A DNA stretch of 64,000 nt from Arhodomonas sp052060015 (GCF_052060015.1 NZ_JBPODZ010000001.1:124001-188000), one strand, 5' to 3'; numbered from the stretch's first letter, positions 7,631 to 18,444 are shown. The notes: a model not told the origin generated them from the sequence alone. Numbers and translations: made by a program.

Positions 7631-7872
7631 CAGTCCCACTCTTCCCGTAGGGCGGCCACCGTGTCGGCGGGCCTCTCCCCCCAAAGCCCTGCCCCGGAGC
7701 CGCGCAAACCGAGTAAGCCGCCCTGTGCGGATGGCAGCCGGTACTGGTCCGGGGATGCAAGGACGGCGTAGGGCTTACCCCGTTTCATGATGAGGGAAGG
7801 CTCGCCGCTATGGGCCCGGTCCAATAGCTCCGGTAATTGGCGTCGGGCGGCTTCGGATCCAATCTTTTCCAT
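7630..7872 (-). CDS. Phd/YefM-type antitoxin
   Basis: An 80-residue protein. The start (IGSEAARRQLPELLDRAHSG) and the following MKRGKPYAVLASPDQY are the Phd/YefM DNA-binding and dimer module. The C-terminal part would bind the toxin encoded immediately downstream. A perfect spaced palindrome lies about 15 bases before the start and fits an autoregulatory operator. Confidence 0.85.
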   Translation of the reverse strand: MEKIGSEAARRQLPELLDRAHSGEPSLIMKRGKPYAVLASPDQYRLPSAQGGLLGLRGSGAGLWGERPADTVAALREEWD

Positions 7873-7886
7873 GTCGTCCTCCTTGT

Positions 7887-7905
7887 CCTGTACGTACAGT
7901 ACAGG
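7887..7905. promoter_or_regulatory. candidate operator of the Phd/PIN pair
   Basis: CCTGTAC-GTACA-GTACAGG is a perfect 7-5-7 inverted repeat upstream of the antitoxin gene on the minus strand. Phd/YefM complexes repress through palindromes of this size; TGTAC-type sites are common for the family. Confidence 0.55.
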
Positions 7906-7935
7906 AGCCTAAGGGGGTGAACAAGATGGGTTCGT

Positions 7936-8207
7936 ATCGCCTGCAGGGCAGGCTCCTACGGCTGCGGGGGTCGATCCGGGTGTAGGAGTGCGTCTCGCGC
8001 GCGAGGCATGCCCCTACGATGCGAACGTCATGTCGTTCGTCGGGTGTGACGATGGTCGACCTTCGGGCCTTTTTCGGCTTTCTGTTAAACTAACGCACAG
8101 ATAACGGTGGCGCGGTGCCACCGGGCTAATCTGCCACGTGGCTATGGGGGCGCAGGGATATGTGCGACGGCACTCGTGTATCGCCGGCGAGGCCGGGTCC
8201 TACAGGG
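7936..8207. repeat. repeat-bearing gap before the exopolysaccharide cluster
   Basis: Bases 7936-8018 carry CGCCTGCAGGGCAGGCTCC and TAGGAGTGCGTCTCGCGCGC type units. A related degenerate unit (CGCCGGCGAGGCCGGGTCCTACAG) lies at about 8181-8204, immediately before the chosen exporter start. Between them is non-coding DNA with an AT-richer stretch near 8080-8105 that may hold the cluster promoter, but no clear -35/-10 pair could be assigned. Confidence 0.55.
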
Positions 8208-9260
8208 ATGGCTCCGGCAAGGATGTTGGTGTGGCTGGTGTTGCTCGCCCTGGCGGTTGTTCTTGCGGGCTGTGCCGGCCAGCCCACTGCCGGGACCGCG
8301 GCCTCGGATTTTCAGCAGGATCGCTCCCAGCAGGCACGGGTGGACAAGCTCAACGAGCAACTCGCCGTGCAGTCCGCCATGGGCGGGGGCGGCGATCCGA
8401 TCCAGCGGGAGCGGGAATCCTACCGCCTCGGCCGTGACGATCTCATTGAGATCACTGTCCTCGGTGTGCCGGAGCTTGCCCGGGAGGTCCGCATCGACGG
8501 CGACGGCATGGTCACCTTGCCGCTCATCGGCGAGGTGAATGTGGCGGACAAGACCGTCCAGGGGGCCTCGGAGCTCATCGCCGACCGCTATGAGGAGTCC
8601 TATCTGCGTGACCCCCAGGTGAGCGTGCTGGTCAAGGAATACCGGAGCCTGCGCATCACCGTCCTCGGGTCCGTGCAGAAGCCCCAGGTCTACTCGGTGC
8701 AGCGCCGGTTGGGGCTGCTTGAGGCACTCGCGCTAGCCGGCGGGCTCACGGAGAAGGCGGGCCGGATGGTCTATGTCAACGACCGCGTGGATAACCCGGA
8801 CGGTGAGGGGAAGATCCGCCGCAACCTGGTGGTCAGCCTCGATGAGGTTCTGGCGGGGGGTAGTGGGGCGGAAGACACGCCGGACCTGACCCTCAGTGAC
8901 GGTGCCGTGATCAACGTCCCCGAGGCCGGCGTGATCTACGTGGAGGGGGCCGTCGAGAAGCCCGGCGTTTATCCGCTGCAGGGCGAGACTTCGGTGCTAC
9001 AGGCCGTCACCATGGCTGGAGGGTTGCAGTTCAAGGCGAAGGATTCCGGCATCCGGGTCCTTCGTGCCAGCGGCGACGGAGGCGGTGCGGAAGAGTTCGG
9101 CGGGTTCAATATCAATACGCTGCGGAAGGATCCGGACCGGGGGCTTCAGCTGCGTGACGGCGATGTTGTGGTGGTGGAGGCGAGCGGCGTGAAATCCGCA
9201 TTGCAGGGTATCGCAAATACCGCCAAGGGGATCTTCGGCTTCGGCTATTCCCTCAACTGA
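8208..9260 (+). CDS. polysaccharide export lipoprotein (Wza/GumB-like)
   Basis: A 350-residue protein with a lipoprotein signal (hydrophobic stretch ending VVLAGC). A Poly_export domain follows (YRLGRDDLIEITVLGVPEL, then VRIDGDGMVTLPLIGEV) and then two SLBB-type segments (ITVLGSVQKPQVY; IYVEGAVEKPGVYPL). It would form the outer-membrane channel of the exopolysaccharide export machine. Two in-frame ATGs, 8208 and 8223, are possible; the frame is open further upstream, but that part overlaps a repeat. The next gene, 49 bases on, encodes its inner-membrane partner. Confidence 0.88.
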   Translation: MAPARMLVWLVLLALAVVLAGCAGQPTAGTAASDFQQDRSQQARVDKLNEQLAVQSAMGGGGDPIQRERESYRLGRDDLIEITVLGVPELAREVRIDGDGMVTLPLIGEVNVADKTVQGASELIADRYEESYLRDPQVSVLVKEYRSLRITVLGSVQKPQVYSVQRRLGLLEALALAGGLTEKAGRMVYVNDRVDNPDGEGKIRRNLVVSLDEVLAGGSGAEDTPDLTLSDGAVINVPEAGVIYVEGAVEKPGVYPLQGETSVLQAVTMAGGLQFKAKDSGIRVLRASGDGGGAEEFGGFNINTLRKDPDRGLQLRDGDVVVVEASGVKSALQGIANTAKGIFGFGYSLN

Positions 9261-9309
9261 CGCCCGATCCCCACCGGGTAAACGGAATTTTGCCGGAGAG
9301 CAGCTGATT

Positions 9310-11688
9310 ATGCGTTCAGACGACGACCGGGACCAGCACCATCACCTGCAGCGCTATGAGGGCCGTTACCCCACCGAAACGGGTGGCGGTCGGGCGCTGA
9401 CCCAGCCAGGCGGAATGGTGCCGCCGGAGTACGACGACGATGAGATTAGTCTTGCGGACCTGTGGCTGACCATCCGCAAGCACAAGTGGACCATCATCAG
9501 CTTCACCGCGCTGGTGGTGACGGCGACGGTGGTCGCCACCGCGCTGATGCGTCCGGTCTATAAGGCCACCGCCACCGTGCAGATCAACGAACAGGGTTCC
9601 CAGATCCTCGAATACCAGGATCTCGAGGGCACCGGCGGTGGAGGGGGGCGCGAGCGCAACTTCTACGCCACCCAGTACGAGATCCTCAAGAGCCGCTCCC
9701 TGGCCAGCACTGTGGTCGAAGATCTGGGCTTGGTCGACAACCCCGAGCTCAATGGCGAGATCGGCCAGCGCGGGGTAATGGCGGGCATCGGCCAGCTTAA
9801 GCAGGTGGTCTCCCAGGTGTTCGCCGACCAGGGCGACGCGGCCGCCGAGGAGGAGGCACCCACCCCCGAAGAGCGCCGCGCGATGGTGGTGCAACGCCTG
9901 CGCCAGAAGCTCACCGTCACCCCGGTGGGGGATTCCAAGCTGGTGGAGGTGAGCTTCGAGAGCTTCGACCCGGCGCTCGCCGCCCGGGTGAGCAACACCC
10001 TGGTGGACGAATACATCGATGCCAACCTGCAGCGCAACTACGACGCCGGCGACGAGGCGCGGGAGTTCCTGCAGAGTCAGCTCGCGGATATGCAGGCGAA
10101 GCTGGAGCGTTCCGATCAGAAGCTGCAGGACTTTGCCAAGGAGCGTGGCATCGCCGACCTGGACTCGCGCATCGAACTCGCCAACGAGAAGCTCGCCCAG
10201 CTGGAGACCAAGCTCACTGAGGTCCAGCAGGAGAAGCTGGCCACCAAGGTGAAGTATGACCGGATCCGGAACGGCAACGGCGACTCCCTGCCGGAGATCG
10301 TCAACAGCGAGATCCTTAATACCTTGCAGGAGCAGTTGGTGGAGCGGCGCTCCGAGTACTCGGAGCTCTCCGGCAAGTTCAAGCCGGAGTATCCCCGGAT
10401 GGTGGAGCTGCAGAAGCGCATCACCGAACTCGAACAGCAGATCAGCCAGGAGACGGCCCGCATCAAGGAGAGCATCATCAGCCGCCACGAGGGGCTGGTG
10501 CAGCAGGAGGAGGCGATCAAGGAGTCCATTCAGGCCCAGGAGGGGCAGCTGCTCACCCTCAACCAGCGCGGGGTGCAGTACAACATCCTGAAGCGCGAGG
10601 TGGAGACCAACGAAGAGCTCTACAATGGCCTGCTCCAGCGTATGAAGGAGATCGGCGTCGCCGCGGGCGTGAAGGAGAACAACATCGCGGTGATCGACGA
10701 GGCTCGGGTGCCGCGGAACCCGTTCAAGCCGAACATGACGCTGAACGCCTCCCTGGCCCTGGTGCTCGGCGTCTTTGGCGGCACAGGCATTGCGTTCCTG
10801 CTGCAGTTCCTGGACAACACCGTGCGCCGGCCGGAGGACCTGGAGCAGATCGCCCACCTGCCCTCGCTGGGCCTGGTGCCGCGGGCGAAGAAGGGGCGCG
10901 GGCGGCGCGCCGCGGACGTGGAGGCCGACGAGCTGGCCTTCTACAGCATCACCCAGCCCCAGTCGGAGGTCTCCGAGGCCTTCCGCTCCCTGCGTACCAG
11001 CCTGATGTTCTCCTCACCGGAGGGCATGCCGGGGCGGCTGCTCATCACCAGCCCCGGGGCGGGCGAGGGCAAGACCACCGCCGCCACCAACATGGCCTGT
11101 GTGCTGGCCCAGAACGGCGAGCGGGTGCTCCTGGTGGATGCGGACCTGCGCAAGCCGCGGATGCACCGCATCTTTGATATCGCCCAGGTGCCCGGGCTAA
11201 CCGAGCGCATTGCCCGGCGCAACCTGGCGGGGATGAACTGCATCCACCCCACCAACGTGCGCAACCTCTACGTGCTGCCCAGCGGCACCGTCCCGCCCAA
11301 TCCGGCGGAGCTGCTGGCGCCGGAGCGGCTGCGCGCAGTGCTCGACGACGTCGGCGAGCTCTTCGATCACATCATCATCGATAGCGCCCCGGTGTTGGGG
11401 CTGGCCGATGCCCTGGTGCTCTCCCGCAGCGCCGACGGGGTGGTGCTCATCGCCTCCGGCGGCAAGACCACCAAGGAGAGCCTGCGCTACGCGGCGGGTC
11501 GGCTGCGCCAGGTCCGCGCGCCGCTGCTCGGCGGGGCGCTCAACGCAGTGGATCTCTCCAGCCCGGACTACAACTACTACACCAGCAATTACTACTACGC
11601 CTATGGCGAACCGGGGGACGGCGGTGCCGGCCTGCCGGCCCGGGCGGAGAACGCCAGTCGCCGCAGTGGCGGCCCCGACGGGGTCTGA
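9310..11688 (+). CDS. polysaccharide co-polymerase / tyrosine autokinase (Wzc-like)
   Basis: A 792-residue BY-kinase. The N-terminus has a Wzz domain with a first membrane helix (WTIISFTALVVTATVVATAL, residues ~58-77), then a long coiled-coil periplasmic region (about residues 240-430) with a GNVR-like segment. A second helix lies near residue 480. The kinase domain has Walker A (SPGAGEGKTTAATN, ~580), Walker A' (LLVDADLRKPRMH, ~606) and Walker B (IIIDSAPV, ~688). The C-terminal tyrosine cluster (YNYYTSNYYYAYG) is the autophosphorylation tail. It controls polymer length and export with the Wza-like protein; the CpsB-type phosphatase downstream should oppose it. Confidence 0.92.
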   Translation: MRSDDDRDQHHHLQRYEGRYPTETGGGRALTQPGGMVPPEYDDDEISLADLWLTIRKHKWTIISFTALVVTATVVATALMRPVYKATATVQINEQGSQILEYQDLEGTGGGGGRERNFYATQYEILKSRSLASTVVEDLGLVDNPELNGEIGQRGVMAGIGQLKQVVSQVFADQGDAAAEEEAPTPEERRAMVVQRLRQKLTVTPVGDSKLVEVSFESFDPALAARVSNTLVDEYIDANLQRNYDAGDEAREFLQSQLADMQAKLERSDQKLQDFAKERGIADLDSRIELANEKLAQLETKLTEVQQEKLATKVKYDRIRNGNGDSLPEIVNSEILNTLQEQLVERRSEYSELSGKFKPEYPRMVELQKRITELEQQISQETARIKESIISRHEGLVQQEEAIKESIQAQEGQLLTLNQRGVQYNILKREVETNEELYNGLLQRMKEIGVAAGVKENNIAVIDEARVPRNPFKPNMTLNASLALVLGVFGGTGIAFLLQFLDNTVRRPEDLEQIAHLPSLGLVPRAKKGRGRRAADVEADELAFYSITQPQSEVSEAFRSLRTSLMFSSPEGMPGRLLITSPGAGEGKTTAATNMACVLAQNGERVLLVDADLRKPRMHRIFDIAQVPGLTERIARRNLAGMNCIHPTNVRNLYVLPSGTVPPNPAELLAPERLRAVLDDVGELFDHIIIDSAPVLGLADALVLSRSADGVVLIASGGKTTKESLRYAAGRLRQVRAPLLGGALNAVDLSSPDYNYYTSNYYYAYGEPGDGGAGLPARAENASRRSGGPDGV

Positions 11689-11702
11689 CCGGCCCCGGGC
11701 CT

Positions 11703-12922
11703 ATGGGGCAGTGGCTGCGGCGTCTGGTGCTGGTGGGTGTCGCCCTGGCCATGGCGGCGGTGGCCGGGGCCGGCTACGTGGGCATTCAGCGCTCGCTCTC
11801 CGCGCAGCCGGAGGCCGCCTTCGACGTCGCCTGGCGCTGGCAACCGCTGGGTGGCCCGGCCTGGATTGCGGCCGCCCAACGCAGTCTGAACGCGCTGGAG
11901 GAGCGGGACGCCCGTAGCGGGATCCTCTCCGAGCTGGGCCGTCATTACCCACTGGCCCCGGGCCTGTGGCTGGGGCGGGCGCGCCTGGCACACGCCGCCG
12001 GTGATACGGAGGCCGTGGGCGAGCGTCTGCGCCTCGCCGTTACCCTCCAACCCGGCGATGCCGATCTCCACTGGGACGCCGCCATGCTATCGCTGCGCTC
12101 GGGGCGGGTGGACGAGGCCGTGGGCTATCTCCGCGATTATGTGCACCTGCGGCCGCGGCATGTGGCCAATGCGGTGCTGAGCGCCCGGCGCTGGGTGGCG
12201 GGGCCCGGTGCGGTGGTGGATCGAGTGGTGGGGGCGCATCTCCCTGCGCTGGAGCGGTTGCTGGGGCAGGCGGCGCGCTGGCGGGACTGGCCCCTGGCCG
12301 CCGCGGTCTGGGAACGGCTGCCGCCCGGGCTCAGGGGGGATGCGACCATCGCCGCCGATTACGCCGGCCGGCTGCTGCGGGACCGGCGCGTGGCGGAGGC
12401 GGTGCGTGTCTGGCGCGCGGCGGAGCCGGGCTTCGCGGCCGGCGCGGTCTCCAACGGCGGGTTCGAGTCGCCCCTCGCCGGGCGGGTGCCCTTCGACTGG
12501 CAGGTGCGTGCCCCGGAAGGCGTACGCGTCGAACGCGACGAGGGCGACGCGAACTCCGGCGAGGCCGCCCTGCGCCTGGCCTTTGACGGCGAGCACAACC
12601 TCCGGCTGCGCACGCCGCGGCAGTACGTGGTGGTCACACCCGGCGAGGAGTATCGGCTGACCGGCCAGTGGCGCTCGGACGGACTCACCACCCGCTCCCT
12701 CCCTTATTGGCGGGTGATCGGCGAGGGCGCGGAGCGGCGCGAGGGCCTGGCACGCATCGAGGCCCCGCGCTACGGCAGCTGGGATTGGCAGCCGTTCTCC
12801 GCCACGTTTACCGTGCCCGAGGGGATGGAGCTGATCCGGGTGGAGCTGCGGCGGGATCCCACCGATAATCTGGATCGCTTCATCGGCGGCGATCTCTACC
12901 TGGACGATATCGCGCTGGAGCC

Positions 12923-12926
<4 letters not shown>
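11703..12926 (+). CDS. TPR protein with C-terminal carbohydrate-binding-like domain
   Basis: A 407-residue protein. It has an N-terminal signal anchor (LVLVGVALAMAAVAGAGYVG), then helical repeats of TPR type (residues ~80-160: PGLWLGRARLAHAAGD, DLHWDAAMLSLRSGRVDEA). From about residue 250 (VSNGGFESPLAGRVPFDW) the sequence resembles a galactose-binding-like/CBM beta-sandwich. Proteins of this layout occur in exopolysaccharide clusters; the role here (assembly or glycan binding in the periplasm) is inferred. The stop overlaps the start of the J-domain gene. Confidence 0.6.
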
Positions 12927-14575
<1,649 letters not shown>

Positions 14576-14588
14576 GGGGAGCGAGCGG

Positions 14589-15935
14589 ATGGCGGAGGCA
14601 CACTGGGGGGCGACGGCGTTGGCCGGTAACCGGGACCGGCCGCACTGGCGCCAGCGCCTGAGCCTGGCGGTGCTGGTGGTCCTGATCCCGGTGCTGCCGG
14701 TGTTCCTGGGGGGGCGGACGCCGTTCCTGCCGGGCTATCTCGCCGATGTCGTACTGGTCGTGGCGATGGCGGCGGTGCTGGTGCTCCAGCTCTGGGACGG
14801 CCCTTCGCGGCGGCTGGGCCCCTGGGAACGCCGTCTGTGGCCGGCGGTGGCGGTGGTCTTCAGTGTGTACCTGCTGCTGCAACTGGTGCCGTTGCCGGCG
14901 CTGGCCCGGCTGCTCGGGCCGTATCCCGAGGCGCTGTGGGCCGCGTCCGGTCCGATCCCGGTCAGGTGGTCGCCGAACCCGGGGATGACGCTGCTCGGCT
15001 GGGCGGTGTTCCTGGCACTGTGGACGGCCGCCTATACGGTGCGGGTGATGCCCTCCCGGTATCTCGGCTGGCTGTGCCTGGCGGTGGCGGCGTCGGCGCT
15101 GTTCCAGGCCTTCTACGGGCTGCTGGCCCATGCCGGCGACAGCACCACCGTCCTCGGGATCTGGGAGCGGATCAGCCCGGACGCGGTCACCGGCACGTTC
15201 ACCAACCGCAACCTCTACAGCGCCTACATGACCCTCACCGGTCCCATGGCCATCCTGGTGTGGTGGCTGCGGGAGGTACCCGGGCTCGGGCGGTTGCCCA
15301 CGGTGACGCGGGTCGCGACCATGACCCTCGCGGTGGCCCTTGTCGTGATCGCGATGATGGCGACGGGCAGCCGCCAGGGGGCCATCGCCGGGGTGGTGGC
15401 CTTGCTGGTGGCGGGCTACCTGTGGCTGTACCGCGACATCGAGCCGGGGCCGCGCCGGCGTTGGGCCACGGCGGGGGTGGCCGCGCTGGTGGTGCTGGTG
15501 CTGCTCTGGTACGGGCCGGCGGTGATGCTGGAGCGCTTCGCCGAGCTCGGGATGGATTCCAGCCGCTGGGAGGTCTGGCAGTTGATGCTCGCCGAGCTGC
15601 CGGCGGTGCACTGGATCGCCGGAACTGGCCTGGGCAGCTTCGAGACGGTGTTCCGCACCGTGCAGACGGCGGAGCTGACCTCGCGCTACTCCTACGCCCA
15701 CAATGACCTGCTGCAGTGGTGGCTGGAGACCGGGGTGCTGGGCCTGACGCTCCTGGCCCTGGTGGCGGGGGCGCTGCTGCGTCGCGCGACGCTCACCCGG
15801 CTGCGGGCGCCGGTGTATGGCGGGCTGGCCGCGGCGGCGGTGGTGGCGCTGGTGGACTTCAGCTGGCACATGACCGGTACGCAGCTGGTGATCGCCTGCT
15901 ACATCGGGCTGTTGCTGCGGCCGGTACGGCGGTGA
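14589..15935 (+). CDS. O-antigen ligase/polymerase family membrane protein
   Basis: A 448-residue polytopic protein with about 10-12 hydrophobic segments (LSLAVLVVLIPVLPVF at the start). The Wzy_C/WaaL-type signature (ATGSRQGAIAGVVALLVAG) is followed by a large loop with GTGLGSF and YAHNDLLQWWLETGVLGL, which holds the conserved His of the family. It either polymerises or ligates undecaprenyl-linked glycan in the inner membrane; given Wza/Wzc neighbours, a Wzy polymerase is likely. The start at 14589 follows a GGGGGAG ribosome site; the same frame is open upstream only inside the previous gene. Confidence 0.85.
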   Translation: MAEAHWGATALAGNRDRPHWRQRLSLAVLVVLIPVLPVFLGGRTPFLPGYLADVVLVVAMAAVLVLQLWDGPSRRLGPWERRLWPAVAVVFSVYLLLQLVPLPALARLLGPYPEALWAASGPIPVRWSPNPGMTLLGWAVFLALWTAAYTVRVMPSRYLGWLCLAVAASALFQAFYGLLAHAGDSTTVLGIWERISPDAVTGTFTNRNLYSAYMTLTGPMAILVWWLREVPGLGRLPTVTRVATMTLAVALVVIAMMATGSRQGAIAGVVALLVAGYLWLYRDIEPGPRRRWATAGVAALVVLVLLWYGPAVMLERFAELGMDSSRWEVWQLMLAELPAVHWIAGTGLGSFETVFRTVQTAELTSRYSYAHNDLLQWWLETGVLGLTLLALVAGALLRRATLTRLRAPVYGGLAAAAVVALVDFSWHMTGTQLVIACYIGLLLRPVRR

Positions 15936-15942
15936 GGGGACC

Positions 15943-16752
15943 ATGATCGACCTGCACGCCCATTATCTGCCCGGCATCGACGACGGCCCCAAGGAGCTGG
16001 AGCAGAGCCTGGAGATGGCGCGACTCGCGGCGGCGGACGGCATCACCGACGCCACCGTGACCCCGCACCACCTCAATGGCCGCTATCGGACGGATGCGGC
16101 GACGGTACGCGCGGCCCTGGCGGAGCTGCAAGCGGCGGTGGCGGATGCGGCCATCGCCCTGCGCCTGCATCCGGGCTCGGAGGTGCATCTGACCCCGGAG
16201 CTCCCCCAGGCGGTGGCGGACGGCTCCGCCATGACCGTCGCCGACCGGGGCCGGGCGGTGCTGGTGGAGCCGCCGGTGCACCACCTGCCCGTGGGGATGG
16301 AGGCCATCCTCTCCGAATGCCTGGTCCAGGGGGTGACGCCGATCATCGCCCATCCCGAGCGCTCCCGGCCCTTGCAGCAGGACATCGCCCCGGTGCGGCG
16401 CTGGGTGGAGATGGGTTGCCTGGTCCAGGTCACCGCCCAGAGCTTCACCGGTCGCTTTGGTCACAGCGCCCGGGACGCCGCCGCCGCCATGCTCGCCGAG
16501 GGGCTGGTCCACGTGCTCGCTTCCGACGGCCACCGGCCCTACGGGCGGACGCCGTGTATCGGGGAGGGCCGGGCGGTGGTGGCGGAGTGGCTCGGCGAGG
16601 CGGTGGCCGCCGAGATCACCGAGGTCATCCCCGCCGCGCTCCTCGCCGGCGAGGCCCCGGAGCGCAAACGCCTGCGCCGTTTGGTGGCGGAGGCCGTGGA
16701 GGCCCGCCGCCCGCGCCCGTCCTGGTGGCGCCGCCTCCTCGGTGCCAGGTAG
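15943..16752 (+). CDS. CpsB/CapC-type tyrosine-protein phosphatase
   Basis: A 269-residue PHP-fold phosphatase. The metal-binding start MIDLHAHYLPGIDDGP, the TPHH motif, GSEVHL, IAHPERSR and LASDGHRP are the usual metal ligands of YwqE/CpsB enzymes. It dephosphorylates the tyrosine tail of the BY-kinase. It begins seven bases after the ligase/polymerase gene, in the same operon as the kinase. Confidence 0.9.
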   Translation: MIDLHAHYLPGIDDGPKELEQSLEMARLAAADGITDATVTPHHLNGRYRTDAATVRAALAELQAAVADAAIALRLHPGSEVHLTPELPQAVADGSAMTVADRGRAVLVEPPVHHLPVGMEAILSECLVQGVTPIIAHPERSRPLQQDIAPVRRWVEMGCLVQVTAQSFTGRFGHSARDAAAAMLAEGLVHVLASDGHRPYGRTPCIGEGRAVVAEWLGEAVAAEITEVIPAALLAGEAPERKRLRRLVAEAVEARRPRPSWWRRLLGAR

Positions 16753-16811
16753 GGGCGCGCCTTGCGCGCGAAGGGCCGGCAGAATTCGCCTGCGAGGCAG
16801 GCTCCTACGGG
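16749..16811. repeat. REP-like palindromes
   Basis: TAGGGGCGCGCCTTGCGCGC is followed by CGCCTGCGAGGCAGGCTCC, the same pair as at 7031-7156. It overlaps the end of the phosphatase gene and lies in a short gap. Confidence 0.7.
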
Positions 16812-16910
16812 GGCCTGGATCCTGGGGACTACATCACACGTCGCGGTTGGATCGAGCGCACGGCTGTACTACGCTGTGCGTGGAAGGATACGTAAGCAGG
16901 AGCGCTCGTC

Positions 16911-17669
16911 ATGAAGAATAAGCGGATCGCCACCCTCGCCGGTGCCGTTGTCGCCCCGCTGGTTTTGGGCTTCCAGGCCCAGGCAGCGGATGTATCGGTG
17001 CTGGGTGACTTGGAAGTGCGGGGCTCCGCCCAGGTCCGCGCCGAGGAAAGCGGCGCTCCGGTGCGCCTGTCCGACACCAGCTACGCCTATGTCTCCGGCG
17101 AGCGCATTCGGACCAGGGACAATGGCTCGGCGGTGCTACGCCTCGACGGGGGTGATCGCCTGGCCCTCGGGCCGCAGACCCGGGCGCGCATCGAGGGCGA
17201 GGCCGGCCGCTACTCCGTGGATCTCTCCGAAGGCTCCCTGGCGTATTCGGTCTCCCCGGAGTCTTCGCTGACCATCGACGCCGGCGGCAGCACGCTTGAG
17301 CCCGTCGGGGATGCCATCAAGCCGGTGAGCTCGGGTGACGAGCAACGGATCACCGGCTGGGTGTCGGTGGACGAGTCCGGCAAGGTCAACGTCAGCGCCC
17401 GCAGCGGTGACATGGAGGTGACCCGTGGTGGCAGCACCCGCGTAGTCAGTGCCGGTGAGTCCGTCAGCATCGATGGTAGCAGCGGCGAGCTCATCGCCGC
17501 GCAGGTGGAGGGCGCCGGCGGGGGCGGTGAGGGCCGCGCGGTGATCGGCCCCTTCGGCCTCAGCGGGGGCGAGCTGCTTACCCTTGTGGGCACCACCGTG
17601 GCGGTTACCGCTGGCGGCAATGAGGTGCTGGTGGACGACGACGACGGCGACGACCTCGCCAGCCCCTGA
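16911..17669 (+). CDS. secreted FecR-like domain protein
   Basis: A 252-residue protein with a signal peptide (cleavage likely after AQA, ~residue 25). It has regular beta-type repeats: GERIRTRDNGSAVLRLDGGDR and SVDLSEGSLAYSV resemble the FecR periplasmic domain. The C-terminal part has a hydrophobic Gly-rich segment (LLTLVGTTVAVTAGG) and an acidic end (DDDDGDD). FecR-like secreted proteins occur in exopolysaccharide loci without an iron role. A strong hairpin terminator follows. Function unknown. Confidence 0.5.
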   Translation: MKNKRIATLAGAVVAPLVLGFQAQAADVSVLGDLEVRGSAQVRAEESGAPVRLSDTSYAYVSGERIRTRDNGSAVLRLDGGDRLALGPQTRARIEGEAGRYSVDLSEGSLAYSVSPESSLTIDAGGSTLEPVGDAIKPVSSGDEQRITGWVSVDESGKVNVSARSGDMEVTRGGSTRVVSAGESVSIDGSSGELIAAQVEGAGGGGEGRAVIGPFGLSGGELLTLVGTTVAVTAGGNEVLVDDDDGDDLASP

Positions 17670-17686
17670 TTGCCGGTTTAGCGGGT

Positions 17687-17721
17687 GAGGCGCATTGCGC
17701 TTCGCTCCATGCGCCCTACGC
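17687..17721. repeat. palindromic repeat of the GGCGCATTGCGC type
   Basis: GGCGCATTGCGC, CTCCATGCGCC and CTACG form an imperfect hairpin. Related TAGGGCGCATGGAGCGGA units occur at about 31160-31430. Confidence 0.5.
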
Positions 17722-17752
17722 TGGCGTTCTGCAGCGTGCGGGTAAGCGGCGG

Positions 17753-17788
17753 CGGCGCGTCCCTTTTCGGGGCGCGCCGTTTTCGTTG
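17753..17788 (+). terminator. intrinsic terminator of the exopolysaccharide operon
   Basis: CGGCGCGTCCC-TTTTC-GGGGCGCGCCG forms an 11-bp stem with one mismatch, followed by a T-rich run (TTTTCGTT). It lies 84 bases after the FecR-like gene. Confidence 0.75.
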
Positions 17789-17794
17789 GTGGGA

Positions 17795-17889
17795 ATTCGC
17801 CTGCAGGGCAGGCTCCTACGGCGGGGTGTTCCGGGTGTAGGGGCGCGCCTCGCGCGCGAATGATTCGCCTGCGGGGCAGGATCCTACCG
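17795..17889. repeat. REP-like palindromes between terminator and rfaH
   Basis: Units CGCCTGCAGGGCAGGCTCC, TAGGGGCGCGCCTCGCGCGC and CGCCTGCGGGGCAGGATCC lie in series between convergent genes. Confidence 0.7.
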
Positions 17890-18393
17890 GTCTACGGGGG
17901 TTACGGCGTCGGCGGAGACGGTCAGGCGCTGACTGCGCTGCATGACCTCGAGGAGTACGAGGACGCGGTCCTCCCCGCGGGCGGCCTGGAACAGGGCCTC
18001 ATAGCCGGCGAACGGGCCGGACTCGATGCGTACCCGCTGGTTGGGCTGCATACGCTGGAACGGGCGCAGGTCGACGGTACCTTCCTGGTCGGTGAGGCGT
18101 CCGCGTAGCTCCTCGATCACCCCATCCGGCACCGGGGCCGGACGTTCCCCGAAGCGGACGATGCCGCTGACCCCGCGGGTGGAGCGTATCGGCGCCCAGT
18201 TGTCGGTGCCGGCCTCGAGCTCGATGAATAGATAGCGCGGGAACAGCGACTCCACCCGGTCCACGGGCTTGCCGTTACGGCGGCCGCGCACCCGGGCGAG
18301 GGGGCGGTAGATGTGGTAGCCCTGATTGGCGAGGTGGGTTTCAGCGCGTTCGTCCTGACCCGGTTTGCATTGTACGGCGTACCAGCGTCCCAT
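17884..18393 (-). CDS. rfaH: transcription antitermination factor RfaH
   Basis: A 169-residue NusG-family protein starting MGRWYAVQCKPGQDERAE, with the RfaH-type N-terminal domain (HIYRPLARVRGRRNGK, ESLFPRYLFIEL). A short C-terminal KOW-like domain follows (RVRIESGPFAGYEALF). RfaH reduces pausing and polarity in long surface-polysaccharide operons and is recruited by an ops element in the DNA. It is divergent from the WecA-fusion gene and next to the exopolysaccharide cluster, so that cluster is its likely target. I did not find a convincing ops element. The start follows a GGGGA ribosome site. Confidence 0.85.
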   Translation of the reverse strand: MGRWYAVQCKPGQDERAETHLANQGYHIYRPLARVRGRRNGKPVDRVESLFPRYLFIELEAGTDNWAPIRSTRGVSGIVRFGERPAPVPDGVIEELRGRLTDQEGTVDLRPFQRMQPNQRVRIESGPFAGYEALFQAARGEDRVLVLLEVMQRSQRLTVSADAVTPVDR

Positions 18394-18444
18394 GCGGTCC
18401 CCTTCCATCAGTCCGGTGTGCATTGCATCACATCGTTGAAGTAT

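Noticed and set aside
9316..10857. 513-codon minus-strand frame under the Wzc-like gene
   Set aside because: Leu/His/Val-rich shadow of the coiled-coil region; no start signal or domain.
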